Shown here: in pieces, positions 39,263-46,885 of the stretch
Numbering within the stretch: position 1 is the stretch's first letter
Layout of the letters: each line of letters starts with the position of its first letter
Assembly (NCBI GenBank): GCA_017521825.1
Contig: JAFXBK010000005.1
Span: forward strand, 1 to 46,885
Source of the DNA: Oscillospiraceae bacterium
GTDB taxonomy: Bacteria > Bacillota > Clostridia > Oscillospirales > Ruminococcaceae
Direction of reading: 5' to 3'
DNA: 46,885 nucleotides
The notes under the pieces: model-generated
Databases searched by the model: none
Told to the model about the DNA's origin: nothing
What the model saw: the letters and a program-made list of their open reading frames with translations, nothing else
Translations under genes and position numbers: made by a program

Positions 39263-39572
39263 GTTTTATTGTAGGAAACGGTCTTGACCGCTCCGCTTTT
39301 ATAAATACTACCCCATTTCTTTTGTAACCAAAAGAAACCGGGTAGCACCTGAAAGAAAAGTTTTTCTATCCCCTGCTGTTTGCTCCCGCAAACGCTGTCC
39401 CCTTATCAAAGGGGACTAAAACGCTCCACCGGACGAATGGTTTTTTCCAGTATCGACCGTCGCCGCACGGAGTCGGCAACGGTTTTTATTTTACAATGTA
39501 GGCTCGGTTGTTTTTACATTATCTGAAAAAGAACACTTCTTTGTTAAGTGTTCACCAAAGCGCAGTTTTTTG

Positions 39573-39601
39573 TTGACGGAAATTCTTTTGGGATGTATTA
39601 T
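39573..39601 (+). promoter_or_regulatory. Promoter of the DUF523 gene
   Basis: TTGACG (39573-39578), 17 bp, TATTAT (39596-39601). Confidence 0.75.
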
Positions 39602-39611
39602 TATATCGTAA

Positions 39612-39657
39612 GTTTTGAGCACGGTACTCAAAACAAATTTTTCCGTGCTCAAAGGAG
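39612..39657 (+). promoter_or_regulatory. Leader with two mutually exclusive hairpins over the ribosome binding site
   Basis: Hairpin A: GTTTTGAG (39612-39619) with CTCAAAAC (39627-39634). Hairpin B: TTTGAGCACGG (39614-39624) with CCGTGCTCAAA (39643-39653), which takes in the first bases of AAAGGAG (39651-39657). The shared 5' arm means only one can form. Confidence 0.6.
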
Positions 39658-39663
39658 ATTTTT

Positions 39664-40095
39664 ATGGAAAAACTTCTTATAAGCGCCTGCCTGCTTGGCG
39701 TTTCCTGCCGCTATGACGGAAAAAGCAAACCCCTTTCCGGCATTGAAAAGCTTTTTGAAAAATATGAACTTATCCCAGTTTGCGCGGAAATTTTCGGTGG
39801 TCTTCCCACCCCAAGGGTACCGGCGGAAATTTCCGGAGAAAAGGTTTTAACTTCCGACGGGCGCGACGTAACCGCCGAATATCTTAAGGGTGCGGAAGAG
39901 GTTTTGCGCCTTGGAAAAATTTTCGGCGCAAAAAAAGCGCTCCTTAAGGAGCGCAGTCCTTCCTGCGGAAGCGGAATTATCCATAACGGAAAATTTGACG
40001 GCGGGTTTGTTCCCGGTTTTGGAAAAACCGCCTCCCTTCTTCTTGAAAACGGTTTTATGGTTTTCGGGGAATCCCAAATTGAAGAACTTTTGTAA
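39664..40095 (+). CDS. DUF523 protein
   Basis: 143 aa, a whole DUF523 domain. CLLGVSCRYDG at the N-terminus, PVCAEIFGGLPTPRVPAE, and KERSPSCGSG with conserved Cys residues (Cys9, Cys15, about Cys41 and one near 102) that could bind a metal or cluster. Cytosolic. The family has no agreed biochemical function. Single gene with its own promoter and a structured leader. Confidence 0.88.
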   Translation: MEKLLISACLLGVSCRYDGKSKPLSGIEKLFEKYELIPVCAEIFGGLPTPRVPAEISGEKVLTSDGRDVTAEYLKGAEEVLRLGKIFGAKKALLKERSPSCGSGIIHNGKFDGGFVPGFGKTASLLLENGFMVFGESQIEELL

Positions 40096-40102
40096 CGGAA
40101 AG

Positions 40103-40134
40103 AAAAAAATCCCGCCGGAAGGCGGGATTTTTTA
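40103..40134. terminator. Terminator between the DUF523 gene and rex
   Basis: AAAAAATCCCGCC with GGCGGGATTTTTT; convergent genes on both sides. Confidence 0.92.
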
Positions 40135-40139
40135 CTATT

Positions 40140-40790
40140 TTAAAGTTCGTTTTTAAGGTTTTCCTTTTCGTTGATTCTGAAGGAAAGGGTAAGAAGGCTG
40201 TCGCTGAGATGGACGTTCTGAACTTCGATTTTATCGTTGGAACGAAGGTCCACCGGAGCAAAGTTCCAAACGCCTTTAACTCCGCCTTTGATCGCCTTAT
40301 CAAGAATTTCTTCCGCAACGTTCGCGGGGGTAGTTATTACAACAATATCGACCCTGTTTGCGGAAAGGTAATCATCAAGGGAAGTTACGTTAAGGATCGG
40401 AATTCCGCAAATCTGCATTCCGTCGAACATAAGGTTGTTGTCGAAAACCGCATCGATAAAAAATCCGTCGGTGTTGAAATCCTTAAAACTTATAATTGCG
40501 CGTCCAAGGTTTCCTGCTCCGATTACAACCATGTGGTGTTCTTTTTTGATTCCAAGAAGTCCGGAAAGCCAGTCTTTAAGGGTATCCGGGTGATAGTTTT
40601 CAACACCGCCGCAGGTGAAGAAATCCTGTCTTACCTGGGCGCTGGTGTTACCGATTCGCTTTGCAAGTTCGCCGGAAGTTATGGTTTGTTTTCCTTCTGC
40701 AAGCATTATGCAGACATGTCGGTAATATGCCGGAAGCCTTCTTGCAAGAGCATCCGAAAGTGTTTTTTTATCAAGAGCCTTGTTTCCCAT
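40140..40790 (-). CDS. rex: Redox-sensing transcriptional repressor Rex
   Basis: 216 aa, normal length. N-terminal winged helix RLPAYYRHV and LAKRIGNTSAQVRQDFFTCGG, then a Rossmann domain with VVIGAGNLGRAIISF that senses NADH/NAD+. It controls fermentation and NADH-oxidising genes, and often rnf and butyrate genes, in Clostridia. GGAGG precedes the ATG; a consensus promoter is upstream. Confidence 0.96.
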   Translation of the reverse strand: MGNKALDKKTLSDALARRLPAYYRHVCIMLAEGKQTITSGELAKRIGNTSAQVRQDFFTCGGVENYHPDTLKDWLSGLLGIKKEHHMVVIGAGNLGRAIISFKDFNTDGFFIDAVFDNNLMFDGMQICGIPILNVTSLDDYLSANRVDIVVITTPANVAEEILDKAIKGGVKGVWNFAPVDLRSNDKIEVQNVHLSDSLLTLSFRINEKENLKNEL

Positions 40791-40834
40791 GATTATCCTC
40801 CTTGGCGGGAACGCCCCTTTTAAAGTATAAGGAT

Positions 40835-40863
40835 ATTATATATTTAAAATTACCATTTTGCAA
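40835..40863 (-). promoter_or_regulatory. Promoter of rex
   Basis: On minus: TTGCAA (40863-40858), 17 bp, TATAAT (40840-40835). Confidence 0.78.
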
Positions 40864-41031
40864 TAACCAAAACGTTAAAAATGTATCATTTTTACCCAAA
40901 TTTATCGGATTTTTGCTTAAATTTTTTAAAATCCGCTTAAAAATTTTGTGTTTACGCCGCGCACATTCCCCGGGGTGTTTACTGAAAGCAAAAACACTTT
41001 GATTTTTTTGCCGGAATTTTTGGTTTTTTTG

Positions 41032-41059
41032 TTGACTTAACAATAAACAGTAGTATAAT
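41032..41059 (+). promoter_or_regulatory. Promoter of psuK-psuG, overlapping a Rex-like half palindrome
   Basis: TTGACT (41032-41037), 16 bp, TATAAT (41054-41059). TTGTTGACTTAACAA spans the -35 box and resembles Rex sites, but the spacing is shorter than consensus. Confidence 0.7.
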
Positions 41060-41108
41060 ATAAGCAAATGTTTATATTTTTAAACTTTATATTAGGGAGG
41101 CGTTTTCT

Positions 41109-42191
41109 TTGACACAAAGGGAAAGGCAGATTCTCCAGCTTATTGAAGCAAACCCCATGATCCAGCAGCAGGAAATTGCCGATAAACTCGGCATAACCCG
41201 TTCCTCCGTTGCGGTTCATATTTCCAATCTTACCAAAAAAGGCTGCATCGCCGGAAAGGGATATGTTCTCCGCACCGGAAGCTACGCCGTTGTTGTGGGC
41301 GGAGTTAACGTCGATATCGGCGGACGTTCTTTTAAGGCACTGGTGGCCGAAGATTCCAACCCGGGCGAAGTTATGACAAGCCTTGGCGGTGTCGGAAGGA
41401 ATATTGCCCACAACATGAGCCTTATGGGACTTGACGTCCGGCTTCTTTCCGCCTATGGCGATGACCTTAACGGCGAAAGGGTTGCCGCTTCCTGTTCCGA
41501 ACTTGGAATAGATTTAAGCCATGCTCTTCGCGTTCCCGGCGGCACAACTTCCACCTATCTTTACATAACCGATCCGGATGGCGAAATGGCCCTTGCTGTT
41601 TCGGATATGGAAGTTTGCAAGTGCATAACCCCGGAATATCTTTCCAAAAACCTTGCGCTTTTACAAAACGCCCAGGTTGTTGTGGCGGACGCAAACATTC
41701 CGGAGGAATCCCTTAAATTCCTTGCGGATAACCTTTTTGTCCCGCTTTTTGTGGACCCGGTTTCCACAGTAAAGGCCGAAAAAATAAAATCCATCCTCCC
41801 CAAAATCCACACCCTTAAACCGAACCGGATCGAAGCGGAACTTCTTTCCGGAGTTAAAATCGAAAACGAAGAAGATGCCGAAAAGGCCGCGAAGGCTCTT
41901 ATCGAAAAAGGTGTCCGCCGGGTTTTTATTTCCATGGGCGCAAAAGGCGTTTTTGCCGCCACCGCGAAGGAAAGCCTTTGGCATGGAATCATACCCGGGA
42001 AAATGGTCAACACCACCGGCTGCGGCGATGCCTTTATGGGCGCTTTGGTCTGGGCTTATCTTGAAGGAATGGACCTTAAAGATACCGCCGCCGCTGGCCT
42101 TGCGGCAGGTTCCATAGCCATGGAATCCGACGAAACCATAAACCCTCTTATGTGTGAAGAAGTTCTTAAAAACCGAATGAAACAAAAATAA
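41109..42191 (+). CDS. psuK: PfkB-family pseudouridine kinase with N-terminal HTH
   Basis: 360 aa from TTG 41109 with GGGAGG upstream. Residues about 1-55 form a helix-turn-helix (RERQILQLIEANPMIQQQEI...KLGITRSSVAVHISNL) and the rest is a ribokinase-like domain: GGVNVDIGG, GGVGRNIAHNMSLMG, and NTTGCGDAFMGALVW with catalytic Asp. Phosphorylates pseudouridine to the 5'-phosphate. The fused HTH may regulate the operon itself. psuG follows 16 bp later. Confidence 0.9.
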   Translation: MTQRERQILQLIEANPMIQQQEIADKLGITRSSVAVHISNLTKKGCIAGKGYVLRTGSYAVVVGGVNVDIGGRSFKALVAEDSNPGEVMTSLGGVGRNIAHNMSLMGLDVRLLSAYGDDLNGERVAASCSELGIDLSHALRVPGGTTSTYLYITDPDGEMALAVSDMEVCKCITPEYLSKNLALLQNAQVVVADANIPEESLKFLADNLFVPLFVDPVSTVKAEKIKSILPKIHTLKPNRIEAELLSGVKIENEEDAEKAAKALIEKGVRRVFISMGAKGVFAATAKESLWHGIIPGKMVNTTGCGDAFMGALVWAYLEGMDLKDTAAAGLAAGSIAMESDETINPLMCEEVLKNRMKQK

Positions 42192-42207
42192 AAAGGAGAT
42201 ATTCAGA

Positions 42208-43128
42208 ATGAACCTTAACAAATTTCTTGATGTAAACGAAGAAGTTGCAAAGGCTGTTGCCGAAGGAAAACCCGTTGTTGCTCTTGAATCCACCATCATC
42301 AGCCACGGAATGCCCTACCCCCAGAACGTTGAAACCGCTCTTAAAGTTGAACAGATCATCCGCGACAACGGCGCCGTTCCCGCAACCATTGCAATAATCG
42401 GCGGCCGCCTTAAAGCAGGTCTTACCCCGGAAGAAATCGAATACTTCGGCAAAAAAGGCCAGGCAATCCACAAAGCTTCCCGCCGTGACCTTGCTGTTCT
42501 TTGCGCAAGAGGCGAGGACGGCGCAACCACCGTTACCACCACCATGATTATCGCCCACATGGCCGGAATCAAAATTTTCGCCACCGGCGGAATCGGCGGC
42601 GTTCACCGCGGCGCAGAAACCACCATGGATATCTCCGCAGACCTTGAAGAACTTGGCCAGACCCCCCTTATGGTTGTTTGCGCCGGCGCAAAATCCATTC
42701 TTGACCTTGGTCTTACCCTTGAATATCTCGAAACAAAAGGCGTTCCGGTAATCGGCTTCGGAACCGAAGAACTTCCCGCATTCTACACCCGTTCTTCCGG
42801 CTTTAAAGTTGACTATCGCATTGATACTCCCGCTGAACTTGCCGCCGCTTTCAAAGCTTCCCACGAAATGGGCCTTAAAGCCGGCATGCTTGTTGCAAAC
42901 CCCATTCCCGAAGAATTCGCAATGCCGCTTGACGTAATCAACGGCGCTATCGATACCGCCATTGCTGAAGCAAACGAAAAAGGCATTAAGGGCAAGGAAA
43001 CCACTCCCTTCCTTCTTGCAAAAGTTGCGGAACTTACCTGCGGCGATTCCCTTGCTTCCAACATCCAGCTTGTTTTCAACAACGCAAAAGTTGCCGCGCA
43101 GACCGCCGTTGAATATTCCAAACTTTAA
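42208..43128 (+). CDS. psuG: Pseudouridine-5'-phosphate glycosidase
   Basis: 306 aa. Splits pseudouridine 5'-phosphate into uracil and ribose 5-phosphate. VALESTIISHGMPYPQN at the N-terminus; Asp145 in DISADLEEL and Lys162 in CAGAKSILD have the same spacing as the metal-binding Asp and Schiff-base Lys of E. coli PsuG. Completes pseudouridine salvage with psuK. Confidence 0.96.
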   Translation: MNLNKFLDVNEEVAKAVAEGKPVVALESTIISHGMPYPQNVETALKVEQIIRDNGAVPATIAIIGGRLKAGLTPEEIEYFGKKGQAIHKASRRDLAVLCARGEDGATTVTTTMIIAHMAGIKIFATGGIGGVHRGAETTMDISADLEELGQTPLMVVCAGAKSILDLGLTLEYLETKGVPVIGFGTEELPAFYTRSSGFKVDYRIDTPAELAAAFKASHEMGLKAGMLVANPIPEEFAMPLDVINGAIDTAIAEANEKGIKGKETTPFLLAKVAELTCGDSLASNIQLVFNNAKVAAQTAVEYSKL

Positions 43129-43146
43129 TTTATACCAAAAAACATC

Positions 43147-43178
43147 GGGCGGGAGCTTTTTCCCGCCCCTTTTTTTAT
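43147..43178 (+). terminator. Terminator after psuG
   Basis: GGGCGGGA (43147-43154) with TCCCGCCC (43161-43168), then C-T8. Confidence 0.9.
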
Positions 43179-43264
43179 ATGCAACCAAAATTTGCCGGCT
43201 TTGTTGCTTGTAAGCGCGGCGGAAATATAGTAAAATTGAAGTATTGAAAGGGGGCGGATTTTTT

Positions 43265-44209
43265 ATGAGCCTTGGAGAAAAAATTTCCGATTTAAGGAAG
43301 AAAAACGGAATTTCCCAGGAAAAGCTGGCGGAGCTTCTTGGAATTTCCCGCCAGGCGGTTACAAAATGGGAAAGCGGAAAAGGCAACCCGGATACGGAAA
43401 ATTTGATCCGCCTTTCGGAAATTTTCGGCGTTTCCCTTGATGAACTTTGCGGAAAAGAAGCCGAAAAACCGAAAAAGATAAACTATGCCATGGGGCATAT
43501 TCTTTGCCTTCTTTCCGTTTTAATTCTTGCGGCTTATTGCGTTATTGGCGGGATTACCGGGAACTTTGACGGCGAAATTCTTATCCTTCTTATAATCCTT
43601 GCCGTTCCGATGCATTGTTTTACCCATCTTATGTTCTGGGGAATGGCAAAAAGCGGCGAATTTTCGATGCTTGCGGGTTATGATGATTCCGTAAAATATG
43701 ACACCGAAGCCATGAAAAGATACGTCACCGGGCTTGATTTTATGCTTGGGTTCGAAACGGTTTCCTACCTTTTCCTTATAGCCGCAACGGCGCTTATTGT
43801 TCCGGAATTTGAAATTTACGGAATCCTTCTGGTGGGATATATAATTTCCTTCATCGCCGGAATTTTCTTTATGGGATATAAATTCGGCGACAAAATCTAT
43901 TCCGACCCGGCGGACGCAAAAAAAGCAAGGCGCGGACTTCCTTCCTCCGTTATCCTTGTTGTGGTAATGCTTCTTTCCGTTTTTGGGTTCATGCTTTTCT
44001 TTGAACTTAAAGGTTACGAAAACAACACCGCAAGGCCCTTTCCGATGCTTGGAATGATGTTTGTATCAATCGGTTTTGCCCTCGGTGGATATCTTGCGGA
44101 AAGCAAAAGGCTTAAAAAAGAGGAAGAGCCGAAACCGCTTTTCGGAAAAACGTTCATAATATGCAACGTAATTGCCGTTGCTGCAATTCTGGCGATGGCG
44201 ATTTTATAA
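43265..44209 (+). CDS. XRE regulator fused to a membrane domain
   Basis: 314 aa from ATG 43265 with AAAGGGGG upstream. N-terminal XRE helix-turn-helix (KNGISQEKLAELLGISRQAV, then TKWESGKGNPD), followed by about seven hydrophobic helices (from about residue 85). It is a membrane-tethered DNA-binding protein; the signal it senses is unknown. It starts an operon with the small zinc-ribbon gene 17 bp later. Confidence 0.85.
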   Translation: MSLGEKISDLRKKNGISQEKLAELLGISRQAVTKWESGKGNPDTENLIRLSEIFGVSLDELCGKEAEKPKKINYAMGHILCLLSVLILAAYCVIGGITGNFDGEILILLIILAVPMHCFTHLMFWGMAKSGEFSMLAGYDDSVKYDTEAMKRYVTGLDFMLGFETVSYLFLIAATALIVPEFEIYGILLVGYIISFIAGIFFMGYKFGDKIYSDPADAKKARRGLPSSVILVVVMLLSVFGFMLFFELKGYENNTARPFPMLGMMFVSIGFALGGYLAESKRLKKEEEPKPLFGKTFIICNVIAVAAILAMAIL

Positions 44210-44226
44210 CAAAGGAGGTTTTTTAA

Positions 44227-44466
44227 ATGAACCACAAACTCAGCAGAAGGATTTTTATTATTGGACTTTTGCTCGCCATTGTTGTTGCCCTCCTTGGAGG
44301 AATTTTTTTGAAGGACTGGGTAGTTTGGGTCGCGGTCGGGCTTTTTGCTGTTAACCTTATCCAGCAGGCGGCTTTTGATAAATGTCCCCATTGCGGCGAA
44401 TGGTTCAGCTTCCGCGCCCCGGAACCGGATTTTTGCCCGAAATGCGGAAAGAAGCTTGATGAATAA
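44227..44466 (+). CDS. Small membrane protein with zinc ribbon
   Basis: 79 aa, AAAGGAGG before the ATG. Two membrane helices (about 8-27 and 30-48), then CPHCGEWFSF...FCPKCGKKLDE, a C4 zinc ribbon on the cytosolic side. Likely partner of the XRE membrane protein just upstream. No defined function. Confidence 0.82.
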   Translation: MNHKLSRRIFIIGLLLAIVVALLGGIFLKDWVVWVAVGLFAVNLIQQAAFDKCPHCGEWFSFRAPEPDFCPKCGKKLDE

Positions 44467-44513
44467 CAAAGCGTTTTTATTATATTTTAAAAAAACCGCA
44501 TAAATAAGCCAAA

Positions 44514-44545
44514 AAACAGCCGCTCTTCCAAACGGCTGTTTCGCT
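44514..44545 (+). terminator. Terminator after the zinc-ribbon gene
   Basis: AAACAGCCG/CGGCTGTTT stem (44514-44522 with 44533-44541). T-run short. Confidence 0.6.
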
Positions 44546-44600
44546 ATTTATATAATTGTAAGTATTATAATATAAAATAAAATACGCAGGATTTTAAGAA

Positions 44601-44632
44601 AAAAGGCGCTTCAGAGAAGCGCCTTTTGCTTT
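44601..44632 (-). terminator. Terminator of prfC
   Basis: AAAAGGCGCTT (44601-44611) with AAGCGCCTTTT (44617-44627); T-rich on both strands. Confidence 0.85.
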
Positions 44633-44638
44633 TTTTTA

Positions 44639-46219
44639 TCAGACTCTCAGCTCGTCGGAAACAACAAGACCGGGGTTGTTTTTCATCATATAGTTGAGCG
44701 CCCAAAGTCCGCTGAAAACAAGAACGTTGTGGCCGCGGTAATCCTCAAGGACCTTGGTTCCGTTGGCAAGGTCAAGCTGGCTTACCGGAACGGGACATTC
44801 GAGAATGAAGCGGAGATGTTCGTAAGGAAGAGGGCTCATATAAAGCTCGACGCCGTATTCGCTTTGCATACGGTAACGGAAAACGTCGAACTGAAGGGTG
44901 CCGACTACGCCGATTATCGCTTCCTCAAGGCCGTAACCCGGAACCTTGAAAATCTGGATCGCGCCCTCCTGAGCAATCTGTTCGATACCCTTGATAAACT
45001 GTTTGCGCTTCATGGTGTCCTTCGGACGAACGGACATAAAGTGTTCCGGTTCAAAGGTCGGGATTCCGGAATAGCGGAATTTTTTGCCCGGAAGGGTTAT
45101 GGTATCGCCGATGGAGAAAACGCCCGGATCGAAAACGCCGATAATGTCGCCGGCATAGGCTTCGTCAACAATTTCGCGTTCCGCCGCCATAATCTGCTGC
45201 GGCTGGGAAAGGCGCATTTTCTTTCCGCCCTGAACGTGATAAACTTCCGCGTCGCGCTCAAATTTTCCGGAGCAGATTCTCATAAAGGCAAGGCGGTCGC
45301 GGTGAGCTTTGTTCATGTTCGCCTGGATTTTGAAAACGAATGCAGAAAAACCTTCCTCGATGGGGTCGATAACGCCTTCGTCGGAAACCCTTGCAAGAGG
45401 AGAAGTGGTCATTTTAAGGAACGCTTCGAGGAAAGGTTCAACGCCGAAGGTGGTGAGCGCGGAACCGAAGAAAACCGGGCTTAAGGTTCCGTTCTGAACC
45501 GCTTCCATATCAAAATCGCGGCCTGCGCAAAGAAGTTCAACGTCGTCGCGGATCTGTTCCCAGCCTTTTTCGCCAAGGTAATCCGCAACTTCCGGGTTAT
45601 CCAGTTCAATTTCGACGGAGGAAGATTTTCTTCCCTTTCCTTCGTCGCCGAAGAAAAGGATGCTTTTCTTTTCCCTGTCGTAAACGCCCTGGAATTCCTT
45701 TCCGCAGCCGATGGGCCAGTTCATGGCGTAGGTATCGATTCCAAGTTCGCGCTCAACTTCCTCGCAAAGGTCGAAAGGATCCTTTGTTTCGCGGTCCATT
45801 TTGTTGATGAAGGTAAAAATCGGGATATGGCGCATGGAACAGACTTTGAAAAGTTTTCTGGTCTGGGGCTCAACGCCCTTTGCGCCGTCGATTACCATTA
45901 CCGCGGAGTCCGCCGCCATAAGGGTACGGTAGGTATCTTCGGAAAAGTCCTGGTGTCCGGGGGTATCGAGGATGTTGATGCAGAAACCGCTGTGCTGGAA
46001 CTGCATTACGGAGGAGGTAACGGAAATTCCGCGCTGTTTTTCGATTTCCATCCAGTCGGAAGTAGCTGCTTTTGCCTTTTTGCCTTTAACTTCGCCTGCC
46101 TGGGCGATGGCACCGCCATAGAGCAGGAATTTTTCGGTAAGGGTGGTTTTACCTGCGTCGGGGTGCGAGATTATCGCAAAAGTCCTTCTGCGGGAGATTT
46201 CTTCTTGTAAAGTGGGCAT
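44639..46219 (-). CDS. prfC: Peptide chain release factor 3
   Basis: 526 aa. GTPase that frees RF1/RF2 after peptide release and aids post-PT quality control. G1 SHPDAGKTTLTEK, G2 RGISVTSSVM, G3 DTPGHQDFSEDTYR and G4 NKMDRE, followed by the RF3-type C-terminal domains. GGAGG precedes the ATG. Stand-alone gene. Confidence 0.96.
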   Translation of the reverse strand: MPTLQEEISRRRTFAIISHPDAGKTTLTEKFLLYGGAIAQAGEVKGKKAKAATSDWMEIEKQRGISVTSSVMQFQHSGFCINILDTPGHQDFSEDTYRTLMAADSAVMVIDGAKGVEPQTRKLFKVCSMRHIPIFTFINKMDRETKDPFDLCEEVERELGIDTYAMNWPIGCGKEFQGVYDREKKSILFFGDEGKGRKSSSVEIELDNPEVADYLGEKGWEQIRDDVELLCAGRDFDMEAVQNGTLSPVFFGSALTTFGVEPFLEAFLKMTTSPLARVSDEGVIDPIEEGFSAFVFKIQANMNKAHRDRLAFMRICSGKFERDAEVYHVQGGKKMRLSQPQQIMAAEREIVDEAYAGDIIGVFDPGVFSIGDTITLPGKKFRYSGIPTFEPEHFMSVRPKDTMKRKQFIKGIEQIAQEGAIQIFKVPGYGLEEAIIGVVGTLQFDVFRYRMQSEYGVELYMSPLPYEHLRFILECPVPVSQLDLANGTKVLEDYRGHNVLVFSGLWALNYMMKNNPGLVVSDELRV

Positions 46220-46294
46220 TTATATTCCTCCAGTTATGAATTAAGACAATTTATTATTTTACCATAAAAACCGCATTATTACAAGGGAAATGCA

Positions 46295-46328
46295 ATAAAA
46301 AGGCGCACCCGTAGGGTGCGCTTTTTTT
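46295..46328. terminator. Terminator after tmcAL
   Basis: GCGCACCC (46303-46310) with GGGTGCGC (46314-46321), T-rich on plus and A-rich to the left; on minus it follows the tmcAL stop. Confidence 0.82.
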
Positions 46329-46329
46329 A

Positions 46330-46885
46330 TCATTTTTTAATGATTTTTGTGGTATAGGCAAGTCCGCATTTTCCGGGATTCGGAAGACCCAGCTGCCAGA
46401 GATCCTCTGCTCTGGATTCGAGCATGGCGAAATATTCCGCGGTTTCGGAAGTTTTTGCAAGTTCCGCAAGAGAAGCGGAAATGGGAAGATTACAGCCGGA
46501 ATTTTTCGCTTCTTTAAGCACTGCGGCACCGGTATCATTCATTCCGAGCACGCGGATATATGGAAGCTTTGCAGTCTTGAGCACGGAATCATCGAGACCC
46601 AAAAACGCACCGGAAACAATGCGCTTCACGCGGCTCATGGCATAGCGTTTTGTCTTGATATTTTCATAGAGTTCAGGTAAATTCGAAGATTCGCGCACGG
46701 CGTCAAAAACACGGTGATAAAGCCCTTCCGCGGCACAGTCGGGCACCTTTTTGAAGTCATCTTCACGCATCATCCGAAGCACCGCGAGCACCGCCGGTTC
46801 GATCTTTTTTTCGCTGAAAGGAAGTTTGCCTTCACGGTATGCTTTTGCCAGAAGTTCATAGACTTTATAGGGCACGAATGGGAAA
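46330..46885 (-). CDS. tmcAL: tRNA(Met) cytidine acetate ligase family, C-terminal part (runs off right edge)
   Basis: The visible 185 codons end at 46330 and the frame continues past the right edge, so the N-terminal nucleotidyltransferase domain is missing. The C-terminal part has AAEGLYHRVF, ELYENIKTKRYAMSRVKRIVSG and AFLGL, typical of TmcAL (YlbM, formerly DUF795). The enzyme uses acetate and ATP to make ac4C34 in elongator tRNA-Met. A GTG at 46875 could start a short protein but is within the domain. Confidence 0.85.
   Translation of the reverse strand, partial: FPFVPYKVYELLAKAYREGKLPFSEKKIEPAVLAVLRMMREDDFKKVPDCAAEGLYHRVFDAVRESSNLPELYENIKTKRYAMSRVKRIVSGAFLGLDDSVLKTAKLPYIRVLGMNDTGAAVLKEAKNSGCNLPISASLAELAKTSETAEYFAMLESRAEDLWQLGLPNPGKCGLAYTTKIIKK

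Larger units (their letters stand above)
39144..39663. other. 520 bp hairpin-dense intergenic region
   Basis: No gene. Contains a queT terminator, the second GGGCGGAT repeat, CTACCC-TTTCTTTT hairpin (39308-39345), GTTTGC/GCAAAC pair (about 39379-39393), GTCCCCTT/AAGGGGAC (39397-39416), GAACACTT/AAGTGTTC (39531-39553), then the DUF523 promoter and leader. Looks like a mosaic of small non-coding repeats. Confidence 0.65.
40791..41108. other. Intergenic region between rex and psuK
   Basis: Very AT-rich, about 320 bp. Holds the divergent promoters of rex and psuK and a CCCCGGGG palindrome near 40970. No ORF with a binding site. I did not find a full Rex site (TTGTTAANNNNTTAACAA); the nearest is TTGTTGACTTAACAA at the psuK -35 box. 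Confidence 0.6.

Noticed and set aside
40858-41046. Rex operator between rex and psuK
   Set aside because: Only TTGTTGACTTAACAA was found, with shorter spacing than the Rex consensus, so autoregulation is not claimed.
1-46885. CRISPR arrays, insertion sequences, prophage and rRNA genes
   Set aside because: No regularly spaced repeats, transposase/integrase motifs, phage structural genes or rRNA sequence were seen on reading both strands.

Overview
The window (46.9 kb, low-to-mid G+C) looks like a chromosome segment of an anaerobic, probably gut-dwelling Bacillota of class Clostridia. This rests on gene content: a butyrate kinase next to a phosphotransacylase, Rex, desulfoferrodoxin plus ferritin, an Rnf-like membrane complex, a class B sortase, a choloylglycine-hydrolase-family enzyme, a FliB-type methylase, GGAGG ribosome binding sites and at least seven TTG starts. 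No rRNA, CRISPR array, transposase or prophage was seen. 54 protein-coding genes (two cut by the window edges; one more is a remnant) and two tRNA-Ser genes are annotated.

Layout. 1-4.1 kb: a partial Cys-rich unknown gene, divergent from a two-gene nuclease operon (LEM-3-like GIY-YIG plus a Cas4-like/DUF2779 nuclease). 4.1-12.8 kb: a minus-strand block with a hydrolase, a small membrane protein, an OFA-type carboxylate transporter, buk, pta, acpS, a CocE/NonD hydrolase and an odd acyl carrier protein. The block is divergent from a PucR-type regulator whose leader carries a perfect LacI/CcpA-like palindrome. 12.9-14.9 kb: a complete HipBST toxin-antitoxin operon with three evenly spaced operators and a leaderless promoter, then a truncated SpoVT/AbrB remnant. 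14.9-17.5 kb: ferritin, desulfoferrodoxin, an M14 peptidase and a Nudix hydrolase.

17.5-23.0 kb: an operon rpe-rnfC-rnfD-rnfE-rnfA-DUF4015. The Rnf-like subunits lack most residues used for FMN/NADH binding and for the intramembrane 2Fe-2S centre, and rnfG and rnfB are absent. This is the strongest candidate for an undescribed machine. 23.3-30.2 kb: MazG-like and FliB genes, the two tRNA-Ser genes with a duplicated 3' end (att-like scar), a CPBP protease, tadA, a Zn/Cd ATPase with its ArsR regulator and operator, and the choloylglycine-hydrolase-family gene.

30.3-33.5 kb: a glycerol-3-phosphate-dehydrogenase-like operon (GlpA-like, GlpB-like, DUF1667). 33.5-34.9 kb: two tandem divergent modules, each pairing a nearly identical 75-76 aa protein with an unrelated XRE regulator across a palindromic operator, followed by a composite hairpin repeat. 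35-46.9 kb: an eIF-2B/MtnA-like isomerase, a CBS protein, sortase B, queT behind a preQ1-I riboswitch, a hairpin-rich intergenic stretch, a DUF523 gene with a leader that can fold two ways, rex, psuK-psuG, a membrane XRE protein, a zinc-ribbon membrane protein, prfC, and the end of tmcAL.
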